Below the pieces are notes generated by a model. It did no database searches, was not told the origin of the DNA, and was given only the letters and a program-made list of their open reading frames with translations. The position numbers were made by a program, and so were the translations under genes. Of a stretch of 64,000 nt of DNA, positions 45,058-53,500 are shown one piece after another. The DNA is from Stenotrophomonas sp. ASS1. GTDB lineage: Bacteria; Pseudomonadota; Gammaproteobacteria; Xanthomonadales; Xanthomonadaceae. The stretch is taken from the NCBI RefSeq assembly GCF_004346925.1, contig NZ_CP031167.1, forward strand, positions 4,236,001 to 4,300,000, read 5' to 3'. Numbering within the stretch: position 1 is the first letter of the stretch; every line of letters begins with the position of its first letter.

Positions 45058-45134
45058 GCGCCCGTAGCTCAGCCGGATAGAGTAGTGGCTTCCGAAGCCA
45101 TTGGTCGGGGGTTCGAATCCCTCCGGGCGCGCCA
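45058..45134 (+). tRNA. tRNA-Arg (anticodon CCG)
   Basis: 77 nt cloverleaf. The acceptor GCGCCCG pairs with CGGGCGC (45124-45130), followed by discriminator G and encoded CCA. The D-arm GCTCAGCCGGATAGAGT, the anticodon loop TTCCGAA giving CCG, and the T-arm GGGGGTTCGAATCCCTC are all present. It serves CGG arginine codons, frequent in this GC-rich genome. Confidence 0.96.
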
Positions 45135-45206
45135 TCTTCCCCCTTGCTGCCTGCACGCTGCCAGCCCGCGCTGGACGTTGCCGCGTGCTTCATCAACACT
45201 GCAGGC

Positions 45207-46334
45207 ATGACGCCATCGGATCTGCTGCAGCTGGCGGCAGGCGCTGCGATTCTCGGCCTGGCCGCATTGTCCACCGGCGTAAGCGTCGGCCGCACGGGGC
45301 GTGGCAATCTGCTGCTCACTGCGTTCTTCGCCTGTTTTGCTACCGCCAGCCTGTCCGGGCTAGTGCTGCTGGGTGGCCAGGCCTGGCTGTCGGCCGATGC
45401 GGTGCGCTGGCTGCGGGTCATCGAGGTGCCGCTGGTCTATCTGCTCGGTCCGCTGCTGTACGGCCACGCACGTGCGCTGCTGTCCCCTGCGCCGGACCAC
45501 ACTTCGTTGCTGCCGCTGGCGCATCTGCTGCCGGCCATGCTCGCGTTCGTCATTTCCCTGCTGAATGCTGTTGCGCCTTTCGAACCCTCGCCGCTCGGCA
45601 AGGCGCTGTTCCAGCTCAGCTTCCATGGCTGGCTGCTGCAGGGCACGCCCTACCTGCTGGCCACGCTGTGGCTGTCACTGCGCACGCCTTCGGCTCCGCG
45701 CGGAACCGCCATCCAACGCAGCGGACTGCGCGGGCTGGCGATCGTGATGGCGGGCTGCTGGCTGGCCAGCGCGATGAACCGGTGGCCGCCGGATGCCGCC
45801 CCGCTGTTGGCCAGCATCGGGCTCAGCCTGGTGACCACGGCAGGTATGTACCTGCTGGCGTGCCAGGCCGTACGCCAGCAGCTGCGTGCACGTGTGGTCA
45901 CTTCGGCACCCGTCCTGATGGACATGCCTGCATCCGCCGAGGATACGCCCCGCGCACGCTACGAACGCTCGGGCATCGATGCAACGCAGTGCGCGGCCAT
46001 TGCCAGCGCGCTGACTGCATTGATGCAGGACGAACGCCTGCATGAGGCGCCCGGGCTGGATCTCCAGTCCCTCAGCCAGCGCAGCGGCTGGTCATCCAAC
46101 CAGGTCTCGCAGGCGCTCAACCAGGGCCTGGGCCAGAACTTTTCCGAGTTCGTGACCGGCTTCCGTGTGGCTGCAGCGAGAACGTGCCTGTCCGATCCGT
46201 CCGACCTCCGCAGCGTGCTGGACATCGGCCTCGCTGCCGGCTTCGGCAGCAAGTCGACCTTCAACAGTGCGTTCAAGCGCGCCACCGGGCAGACACCCAG
46301 CGAGTACCGGCGCCGTCGCACCACGTCCGACTGA
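45207..46334 (+). CDS. AraC-family regulator with membrane-embedded N terminus
   Basis: 375 residues from ATG 45207 (MTPSDLLQLAAG). The first ~230 residues form six or seven hydrophobic helices (LVYLLGPLLYGHARALL, LLPLAHLLPAMLAFVISLL, and so on). The C terminus is an AraC HTH pair (LDLQSLSQRSGWSSNQVSQALNQGLGQNFSEFV; LDIGLAAGFGSKSTFNSAFKRATGQTPSEYRRR). This membrane-bound AraC type senses envelope or extracellular signals. The aspartyl protease gene follows 82 bp downstream on the same strand and may be its target. Confidence 0.87.
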   Translation: MTPSDLLQLAAGAAILGLAALSTGVSVGRTGRGNLLLTAFFACFATASLSGLVLLGGQAWLSADAVRWLRVIEVPLVYLLGPLLYGHARALLSPAPDHTSLLPLAHLLPAMLAFVISLLNAVAPFEPSPLGKALFQLSFHGWLLQGTPYLLATLWLSLRTPSAPRGTAIQRSGLRGLAIVMAGCWLASAMNRWPPDAAPLLASIGLSLVTTAGMYLLACQAVRQQLRARVVTSAPVLMDMPASAEDTPRARYERSGIDATQCAAIASALTALMQDERLHEAPGLDLQSLSQRSGWSSNQVSQALNQGLGQNFSEFVTGFRVAAARTCLSDPSDLRSVLDIGLAAGFGSKSTFNSAFKRATGQTPSEYRRRRTTSD

Positions 46335-46416
46335 ACGTCCAATCCTTCACGCCCGGTCGAATATCCCCCGTCCCTGCGCTGCCATCACCTTCGGACCCAA
46401 CGAAGGAGGTGAAGCG

Positions 46417-48294
46417 ATGCGTTTGCGACGGATGTTGTGTGGCCTGCTGTGGATGCTGGCGGTTCCTTTACACGCCGCAGGGGTGGATGCTGCCGATGTG
46501 CTGGCCAGGGCCCGCGCAGCCAGTGGCGGCGAGCGCTGGCAGGCTGCACAGCACCTGCAGGCTGAGGGCGAGCAGTCGCTGGGCGGTCTGCACGGGCGGT
46601 GGGAGCTCAACCAGGATCTGCGCGCCGGGCGCTATGCCGAACAGGCGCAGCTGGGGGAATTCATCGTCGCGCAGGGGTTTGATGGGCAACTGTCCTGGCG
46701 GCGCGACTACGGTGGTGAGGTCGGCCTGCTGGACGGCACTGTGCCGCGCCGGACAGCGCGAACGCAATCCTGGCTGGTCACGCGCACCTACTGGTCCAGC
46801 GCCTATCCGGCCGCCCGCTTTGCCCCGCCCCGCGCCGACACGCTGGACGGCCGGCGCTATACCGTCCTGGCCACTACCCCGGAGGGCGCCGACCCGATCG
46901 AGCTCTGGTTCGACAGAGACAGCGGCCTGCTCGGCCGCGTGGTCATTGCATCCGCGCGCACACCCACCGCCATCGCACTGGAAGACTACCGGGCCGTGGA
47001 AGGTCTGATGCTGCCCCACCGCATCATCACCGACACCCTCGATGCCCAGGGCAGTGCCGATCCACGATTGCGCAGCGACGTGCGGGTGCATCGCTATCGG
47101 GTGAACAGCCCGATGCCGGACGCACGGTATGCGCCACCGGCGATGGCCGCCGACAGCTACATCGAGGATGCCAGCGGCACCACCCGCGTTCCGTTCGACC
47201 TGATCAACAACCACGTCTATATCGAGGCCGAGGTGGATGGCCAGCCGGCACGCTTCCTGGTCGACACCGGCGCCATCAACCTGCTGACACCCACGGCCGC
47301 CAAGCGCCTGGGGCTGACAACAGCGGGCCGCCTGAGCGTGCATGGTGCCGGCGACAACGCCAGCGACCTGGGCCTGGCACAGGCCCGCCACCTGCGCATC
47401 GGTGGCGCGCACCTTGCAAACCCGGTGTTCCACATCATCGACCTGGGCCAGCAGATCAACTCGATGGGCGTGCCACACGATGGCTTCATCGGCTACGAGA
47501 CCTTCCTGCGCTTCGTCACCACCTTCGACTATGGCGCGCGCGTGCTCAGCTTCACCCGACCGGGCCACTACCAGCCGCCCGCCAGCGCGGTGGTGCTGCC
47601 GTTCGAACAGGACGACCGCGCACCGGTACTGAATGGCGAGCTTGACGGCATTCCGCTGCGGCTGTGGCTGGACACCGGGTCACGCAATTCGCTGAGCCTG
47701 AGCAGCCCGTTCGTGCGTGCGCATGGCCTGCTTGAGAAATACCACGCCAGTGAGGAGGCGGTGCTGGGATGGGGTCTGGGTGGGCCAGGCCGCGCGCGAC
47801 CGGCACGGCTGGGTGTGCTGCGCATGGGCAGCATTGAAGTCAACGGCCTGGTCGGCGACCTGTCCAGCACCAACAAGGGGGCGCTGGCCCTGTCCGACTA
47901 TGGCGCGATTCTCGGTGGCGGGGTGTTGCGGCGGTTCTCCATGGGCATCGACTACGATGCCAAGCGTCTGTACCTAGTGCCCAACGCCGAAAGCACGCAG
48001 CCCGATGCCTTCGATCGCAGCGGGTTGTGGCTTCAGTCCGAGGGCGCTGCACTGCGTGTGGCCGATGTGGCGCCAACCAGTGCCGGTGCACGCGCCGGAT
48101 TACGCAGGGATGATCGCATCGTCATGATTTCAGGTGAGCCGATTGCCACGCGGAGACTGGCGCACTGGCGTGCGCTGCTGCGTGAGCGCCCGGGTGGGAC
48201 GCGTGTGGGCATCCGTTATCTGCGCGATGGCCGGCAGGCGGATACCGAGCTGGTGCTGGCGGACCGGGTGGCTGCGGATTGGCATGCAGATTGA
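46417..48294 (+). CDS. Double-DTG retropepsin-like aspartyl protease with PDZ domain
   Basis: 625 residues; ATG 46417 has a perfect AAGGAGG site and a signal peptide (MLAVPLHAAG). An N-terminal ~200-residue region resembles a beta-rich lipoprotein-like domain. Two retropepsin-like aspartyl protease modules follow, with active sites ARFLVDTGAINLLTP and LRLWLDTGSRNSLSL. Each has a flap/hydrophobic closing motif (DGFIGYETFLRF; YGAILGGGVLRRF). A C-terminal PDZ domain ends the protein (AGARAGLRRDDRIVMISGEPI). Having two DTG modules in one chain mimics the bilobal pepsin arrangement. Exported protease of unknown substrate. Confidence 0.83.
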   Translation: MRLRRMLCGLLWMLAVPLHAAGVDAADVLARARAASGGERWQAAQHLQAEGEQSLGGLHGRWELNQDLRAGRYAEQAQLGEFIVAQGFDGQLSWRRDYGGEVGLLDGTVPRRTARTQSWLVTRTYWSSAYPAARFAPPRADTLDGRRYTVLATTPEGADPIELWFDRDSGLLGRVVIASARTPTAIALEDYRAVEGLMLPHRIITDTLDAQGSADPRLRSDVRVHRYRVNSPMPDARYAPPAMAADSYIEDASGTTRVPFDLINNHVYIEAEVDGQPARFLVDTGAINLLTPTAAKRLGLTTAGRLSVHGAGDNASDLGLAQARHLRIGGAHLANPVFHIIDLGQQINSMGVPHDGFIGYETFLRFVTTFDYGARVLSFTRPGHYQPPASAVVLPFEQDDRAPVLNGELDGIPLRLWLDTGSRNSLSLSSPFVRAHGLLEKYHASEEAVLGWGLGGPGRARPARLGVLRMGSIEVNGLVGDLSSTNKGALALSDYGAILGGGVLRRFSMGIDYDAKRLYLVPNAESTQPDAFDRSGLWLQSEGAALRVADVAPTSAGARAGLRRDDRIVMISGEPIATRRLAHWRALLRERPGGTRVGIRYLRDGRQADTELVLADRVAADWHAD

Positions 48295-48391
48295 GATCGC
48301 GCTGGTGCAATCGCCGTGGGGGCACCCGCTGCCCATGCGGCGGGTACCGCTGAACGAGGGTGATCGAGAATCTCGCACACCGGCGGGAACG

Positions 48392-48841
48392 TCAGGGAAT
48401 GAACGACGCGGAGCGATGTTCGCAACCGGCTATATCCCGTACCACGATGGAGTACTCCGCGTCCGCGCTGGATTGGCCGGACAGGAACACGCCATCACCA
48501 TCGAACAGAACGCGCTGCTGTTCACCCTGCCCGATCGACAGCCCGATTGCTCCCGGCGTGATTTCCTCAAGGATCACGTTGTAAGGCCGCCAGGCATCCT
48601 CGCCCGTACGCCTCATCTCTGCGCGAGCAGTTCTTGCGTTCAACCTGCGTCTTTCATCCACCCACAGTTGAAGCGGTTGATCAGCATTGTGGGTGATTCG
48701 GAAACGCCCGTAGGTCAGTCCGTCGACTCTCTCGGTGCCGATGTAGGTGAGATAGGCCTGCGGACACTTCGTGATGCGATTCGGATGCGCCGCACAGGAT
48801 GCCAGTGCAACCACAAGGCAAAAGGCAGTCAGGCGCTTCAT
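48392..48841 (-). CDS. Hypothetical lipoprotein, 149 residues
   Basis: The start at ATG 48841 (MKRLTAFCLVVALASC) has a lipobox. The body holds a beta-rich domain (YLTYIGTERVDGLTYGRFRITHNADQPLQLWVDE ... GEDAWRPYNVILEEITPGAIGLSIGQGEQQRVLFDGDGVFLSG) of unknown family. It overlaps the upstream membrane-protein gene by 4 bp, forming a two-gene operon. Codon use is less GC-biased than the neighbours, which, with the RHS relic next door, suggests it arrived with accessory DNA. Confidence 0.65.
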   Translation of the reverse strand: MKRLTAFCLVVALASCAAHPNRITKCPQAYLTYIGTERVDGLTYGRFRITHNADQPLQLWVDERRRLNARTARAEMRRTGEDAWRPYNVILEEITPGAIGLSIGQGEQQRVLFDGDGVFLSGQSSADAEYSIVVRDIAGCEHRSASFIP

Positions 48842-49272
48842 GGGCTTGAAGCCTGATGTGGGTCGCTGTCGCGGCGGCATGCGGCGGTGAGGGCAACCAG
48901 CACTACGCCCCAGAGTGGCGTGAGCAGCACGACGCTCATCACCGTCAGCGAAACCGGTACCTGCCAGAGCAGCGATGACCTGAACCCGCTGAATCTATAG
49001 GCCTCCATTACAAGCACCACGACCTGAGCCAGAAGGCCCGCGAGCAGCCCCAAGCCAGCTCCCTTGGCAAGCCGCCTGATCGTCAGGCGGCCACCGGCGG
49101 GAACCCGCGCGCCCACTCCCAGCAACAGAAGACTGATGGAATACAGCCAGAAGAAGGCATGATGTGAGTCGAAGGCGTAAAGCGTCCTGCCCGCAAAGTG
49201 CAGGAACAGCCAGAGTGCTCCACACGACACCGCGCAGGCCAGCCCGTACCGAAGAATCTTCCTGGCTTCCAT
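48838..49272 (-). CDS. Hypothetical four-helix membrane protein
   Basis: 144 residues from ATG 49272 (MEARKILRYGLACAV), with GGAGAGG ahead. Four hydrophobic helices are visible (YGLACAVSCGALWLFLHFA; FFWLYSISLLLLGVGA; GLGLLAGLLAQVVVLVM; VPVSLTVMSVVLLTPLWGVVLVAL). No family recognised. It is coupled (ATGA) to the following lipoprotein gene. It lies downstream of an RHS relic, so a former immunity role is possible but unproved. Confidence 0.65.
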   Translation of the reverse strand: MEARKILRYGLACAVSCGALWLFLHFAGRTLYAFDSHHAFFWLYSISLLLLGVGARVPAGGRLTIRRLAKGAGLGLLAGLLAQVVVLVMEAYRFSGFRSSLLWQVPVSLTVMSVVLLTPLWGVVLVALTAACRRDSDPHQASSP

Positions 49273-49524
49273 CTTGCACCTCTCCGAGGCGTGCAGGCCG
49301 ATCGCGTTCTTTTGTGGAGGACTGCGGAAGCCGTGAACAACATTGCTGTCAGACCAAAGCAGATGGCCATGTTCCCAAAGCTGGCGTGGCACCTCCCATG
49401 ACGAGGGCAGGCATCATTCGGAACCAGGGGGTTCCCCCCTATCCGAGTTCATGCGCCTTGCCTCCCGCTTGATCGCTCTACTCGCGCAGCGCATCGCGCA
49501 GCGCTCGAGAGTACCTACCTGCCC

Positions 49525-49656
49525 CACGGGATCGATCACCACGCGCGGCGTACCCAGATGATCCGGCTGGACGTAGGCCAGTTCCGGCACGCCAGTGCCC
49601 AGCACGTTGATCAGCGCCACCGGATAGGTATTCGCATAGGTTTCAATCGGCGTGCC
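49525..49656 (-). pseudogene. RHS-core relic
   Basis: About 40 codons match the RHS protein encoded at 50553-55256: YPVALINVLGTGVPELAYVQPDHLGTPRVVIDPV is nearly the same as its near-C-terminal core. The upstream part GTPIETYA matches a core segment that lies about 360 bp away in the intact gene, so an internal deletion joined them. Downstream the frame continues into unrelated sequence. It is a residue of rhs shuffling; a GAGCT pentamer repeat flanks its left end (49661-49675). Confidence 0.8.
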
Positions 49657-49740
49657 GTCCGAGCTGAGCTGAGCTGGGCTTACTTGGTCAGATAGACAGA
49701 GCTTAGGGCAATGACTTCAGACCAACGGAAGAGGATTTGA

Positions 49741-50049
49741 TCACTGCATAATCCAGATCACGATCAGGGGAATCAGCAATATAAAATATACAAGGAACGA
49801 GACCCAGAACACCAAGAGCAACAACCTGCGCGCTCCTGATGCGCCGTTGTACACCCGCGTCCATCCGCAGATCGGGTACTTGGTCAAGAAATGATCTCGC
49901 TCCAGGATCGCAGGCCTGCCAAGAGATTCCCATAGTTCAGGCGAATTTCTCTTTAGCTCCCAAACCAGAAAAATCCGCGAAACGAATGCCATCAACAACG
50001 TTGCGATAGCGAGCAAGCAAAGGGCTTCGAAAACTGATTCCAATGACAT
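49741..50049 (-). CDS. Small membrane protein in RHS locus
   Basis: 102 residues; the start at ATG 50049 (MSLESVFEALC) is preferred because AAGGAAG precedes it. An ATG nine codons upstream is open too. Two membrane helices (AIATLLMAFVSRIFLVW; LLLLVFWVSFLVYFILLIPLIVIWIM) flank a polar loop with ELWESLGRPAILERDHFL. Lower GC than the chromosome. It lies between the likely immunity gene and the RHS relic, so it may be the orphan immunity gene of a lost RHS toxin tip. Confidence 0.55.
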   Translation of the reverse strand: MSLESVFEALCLLAIATLLMAFVSRIFLVWELKRNSPELWESLGRPAILERDHFLTKYPICGWTRVYNGASGARRLLLLVFWVSFLVYFILLIPLIVIWIMQ

Positions 50050-50278
50050 TCGAAGAACTTCCTTGTCGAGTTCCATCCAGACGGGGTAGCGGACTGCTTT
50101 ACCGAGGTCATCAGTCGCTCGACATCATGGCTACTTTGCGTTCCAGACTGCAGCCACGTTGCCGAAGGCAGAACAACTCTCATCCTTACCCCGCTCTGCA
50201 GCTAAGCCACGAGCAGAAGAGCAGTCGAACGACTTTCAATTCATTCGCACTGAACGATGCTGACTCTACTTGAACCCC

Positions 50279-50548
50279 TTACAACCGCGCCTTCTTTCCG
50301 CCTCGGCGAAGGGGAGCTTTTCTCTTTCCAATCAACATCGAAGCAACAATAAACATGGCGCCACCGATGATCCACACCACCCCAATTATTCTATTGTAAT
50401 GTGCCTGCCCTACAAGTCGAATAATCGACATGTATAGATCACAGTTCACTCGGCAAGGCCCAGTCCCAACCAATGCACCTCCAATTACTGCCAGGCCAAA
50501 CGCTATCGTAACAAGCCCAACCACAACCCCGAATGCTCGCAAAATCAT
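50279..50548 (-). CDS. Probable immunity protein of the RHS toxin
   Basis: 89 residues; ATG 50548 lies 4 bp after the rhs stop and its Shine-Dalgarno GGAGG lies inside the last rhs codons. Two membrane helices (FGVVVGLVTIAFGLAVIGGALVG; RIIGVVWIIGGAMFIVASMLIG) and a basic C terminus (KRKAPLRRGGKKARL). No family known. In RHS loci the gene directly after the variable C-terminal tip is normally its immunity determinant; the membrane nature would fit a toxin acting at the inner membrane. Lower GC than flanks. Confidence 0.65.
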   Translation of the reverse strand: MILRAFGVVVGLVTIAFGLAVIGGALVGTGPCRVNCDLYMSIIRLVGQAHYNRIIGVVWIIGGAMFIVASMLIGKRKAPLRRGGKKARL

Positions 50549-50552
50549 TTAG

Positions 50553-53500
50553 CTACCTCCGCGACCGCCAGTTTATTATGGAGTCTCGAACCAGATCAAT
50601 CAGATCAAGAGGATCCGCCTCAGGATTAGATAGCAGAGGATGCGAGGGATTAGAATAATAGGGGGCTAGACACTGACACCCTCTTGAATGGACCTGGGCA
50701 ACGGTGGGATTCGATGGAAACCCACCCCTCATGACGTCACCACTTGTGCACTGATTTTGATCCTTTCTACAGACTTCAACCGCACAATACTGAGTATAGT
50801 CATGCTCACTTACGAGGCTAGCAGCGTTCTCCAACGACCCCACTTCCTCGGGCGAAAGCCCGCGCGAGTAAATTGGATTGGTATGTGAGTTTGACTCGAT
50901 TGCCTGACGCTGGGCGCGCGCTGCAACTCTCCTTTGAGCGGAGTTGCCGCCACCCTGTCGCGCAAGACTTGGCGGCCTTCCACCTTTCAGGCCCATGGAA
51001 TCCTCGTTGGATAGTGGATCACCATCGACATAAGAATACAGCGAGTACCCACCCCTGAATCCAATGGGATCGCTCTGCGAATAGCGTCCCACCACCGGGT
51101 TGTATTCCCGCTGATAGTTGTAGAACAGCTCACTCGCACCCGTCGCCTGCTGGCCCGGGAAGCGCAGCGCCAGCTCGAACGCCACACCATCGCCATCGGG
51201 ATCGGCACTCGGAATCTGGTTACCGAACACCTCGCTCTTGTTGCTCCACTCCCAGATCGCGACATCGCGCACCGGATCGATCACCACGCGCGGCGTACCA
51301 AGATGATCTGGTTGGACGTAGGTCAGTTCAGGCACGCCGGTGCCAGGCACGTTGATCAGCGCCACCGGGTAGTTGTCCAGCCAGATCGCCTGTTGCTGCG
51401 CCTGGCCCGTGGCCGAGTAGTTACCCAGCCACTGCCCTGCTTCGTCATACAGGGTGATCTGCGCTGCGCCACCGGCTGGAGTACGCAGCACGCGTTCACC
51501 GCGGTGGTTGTAACCGTAGCTTTCCAGTACGGCATTGCCCTGCTTCACCGCGTTCATGCGGTTGGCATCGTTGTAGATGAACGTCTTGCCGCCGATGCTG
51601 GTGGTGTTGCCCACCGCGTCATGGTTGCGCACTTCGCCGTCCACGGCTGTCAGGCGATGGCTAGTTGCTGGATAGGTGTAGCTGGCGGTGCCTGCCGAGG
51701 TGATCAGCGCGGTGCGATTACCGGTGGCGTCGTAGGCATAGGTTTCAATCGGCGTGCCGGTCGCGCCGTCCTGGGTCTGGGTCAGGCGGCCCAGCGTGTC
51801 GTAGGCGTACTTGGCCAGCACCGTCGAGCCTGCGCCGTTCTTCAGCTCGGTGATCGAACCGACCGGATCATAGCCGTAGCCCAGCGACAGGCCACCTGCG
51901 GCCGGGTCATGTACCGCCTGCGGGCGGTAGTCCAGATCCAGCGGACGCTGCAGCTGGCGGCCATTGCCGTAGGTCCAGCCGGTCGCCGGACCGAAGGCTG
52001 CATAGCTCACGTTGTTCACCACGATCTGGCGCGCCTGGCCGGGCCGGGTCAGACCGATCTGGCTGATGCGGCCCTGGATATCACGCACGTAGTCGGTCAC
52101 GCTGCCGTCGGGGTAGGTCAACGCCGTCAGACGGCCCGACTTGCTGTAGGCGTAGCGCAGCGTGCTGGCCACACCATTGACGGTCTGCAGCTTGCGGGTG
52201 ACCTGACCGAAGCGGTCATGGCAGTACTGGGTGCTGCCGTTGGCATGCAGCACCTGCCCCAGCCGCCCCTTGGCGAAGCGCTCGTCGGCGGCGCAGGCAG
52301 CCGGCGCCACGTCATAGCTGTAGCCTACGTCCAGATTGGGGTCCGGATAGGCGACTCCGATCAAACGGTTCAGCGCATCGTAGTGATAGGTGGCGGTGAC
52401 GCCGCGCGCGTCGGTAACGGTCTTGCGATTGCCTGCCGCGTCCACGGTGTAGCTGCTGGCGCCACTGTCCGGGCTGACCTGTCCGGTCAGATCACCGAAG
52501 CCGTTGTAGGCGTAGGTGGTGTGCAGGCCCTTCGGATCAGTGACCTGGGTGACCTGGTCCAGCGCGTTGTACTGGCTGCGGATCTCCGCCGCCACGCCAC
52601 CCACGTCCTGCAGGGTCTGGGCCAGGCGGTTCAGCGGGTCATACTGCTGGCGGGTCACGCGCTGCAGTGCGTCGGTCACCGTCTGCGGGTTGCCGTTGGC
52701 ATCGTAGGCAAAGCCGGTAGCGTGATTGCCCGCATCCTTCAGTGCGGTCAGCTGGCCGAGTGTGTTGAACGTCCGCGCCAAGGTACGACGCAGCGTGCCA
52801 CCTGCATCGAGTGTGTCTTCCTTGAGACGGTTGCCGGCGTTGTCCAACGCATAGTGGATCGTGTTTCCGCTGTTGTCGGCAATATCGGTCAAGCGCTGTG
52901 CTGCGTCATAGACATAGGTGACGCTGCTGCCGTCAGGCTCGGTGATCTGTTGCACCTGGCCGGTCGGCCAGTAGCTGATCTGGGTGACCCGATCCTCGGC
53001 AGTGGTGGCGCCGCGCACAGTGATCGAGGTCGGCCAGCCGCGCGCATGGTAGGTGTAATCGGTGACCACGCCGTTGGCATCCTTCGCCGACAACGGCCGT
53101 CCGAGCACATCGTAGGCCAGGGTCTCGACCGTCTGCCCGAGCGCATTGGTCACGCTGCGCAGGTCACCCTTGCGATAGCTGCAGGCACCACTGGTCGCGC
53201 ATCCCGCATCGTCCGCGGTGTAGTACGCATAGGTGGAGACATCCGCCACATCGCCTCGCGGCCCATCCACGCTGCGCAGCAGACCCACCAGCGGGCACTC
53301 TGGCCCTTCGGCCTCACAGTAGGTCTGCGTGGTGACGCGGGTGTCACCGGTCAGCGTGTCGCGCACGGTGATGGTGGTCGGCTGGAGGCGTGCATTGCGC
53401 GCGATGCGGGTCTCACGGTTACCGACGGTCTGCTGGACCAGCCGATTGCTGTCCATGGCCACGCGCGCTTCGCTGATGCGCTGATCCGGGGTACCGGTTG

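Noticed and set aside
45058..45134. tRNA-Arg as integration site of an island
   Set aside because: Genes on both sides look like ordinary core chromosome, and no integrase or duplicate of the tRNA 3' end was seen.
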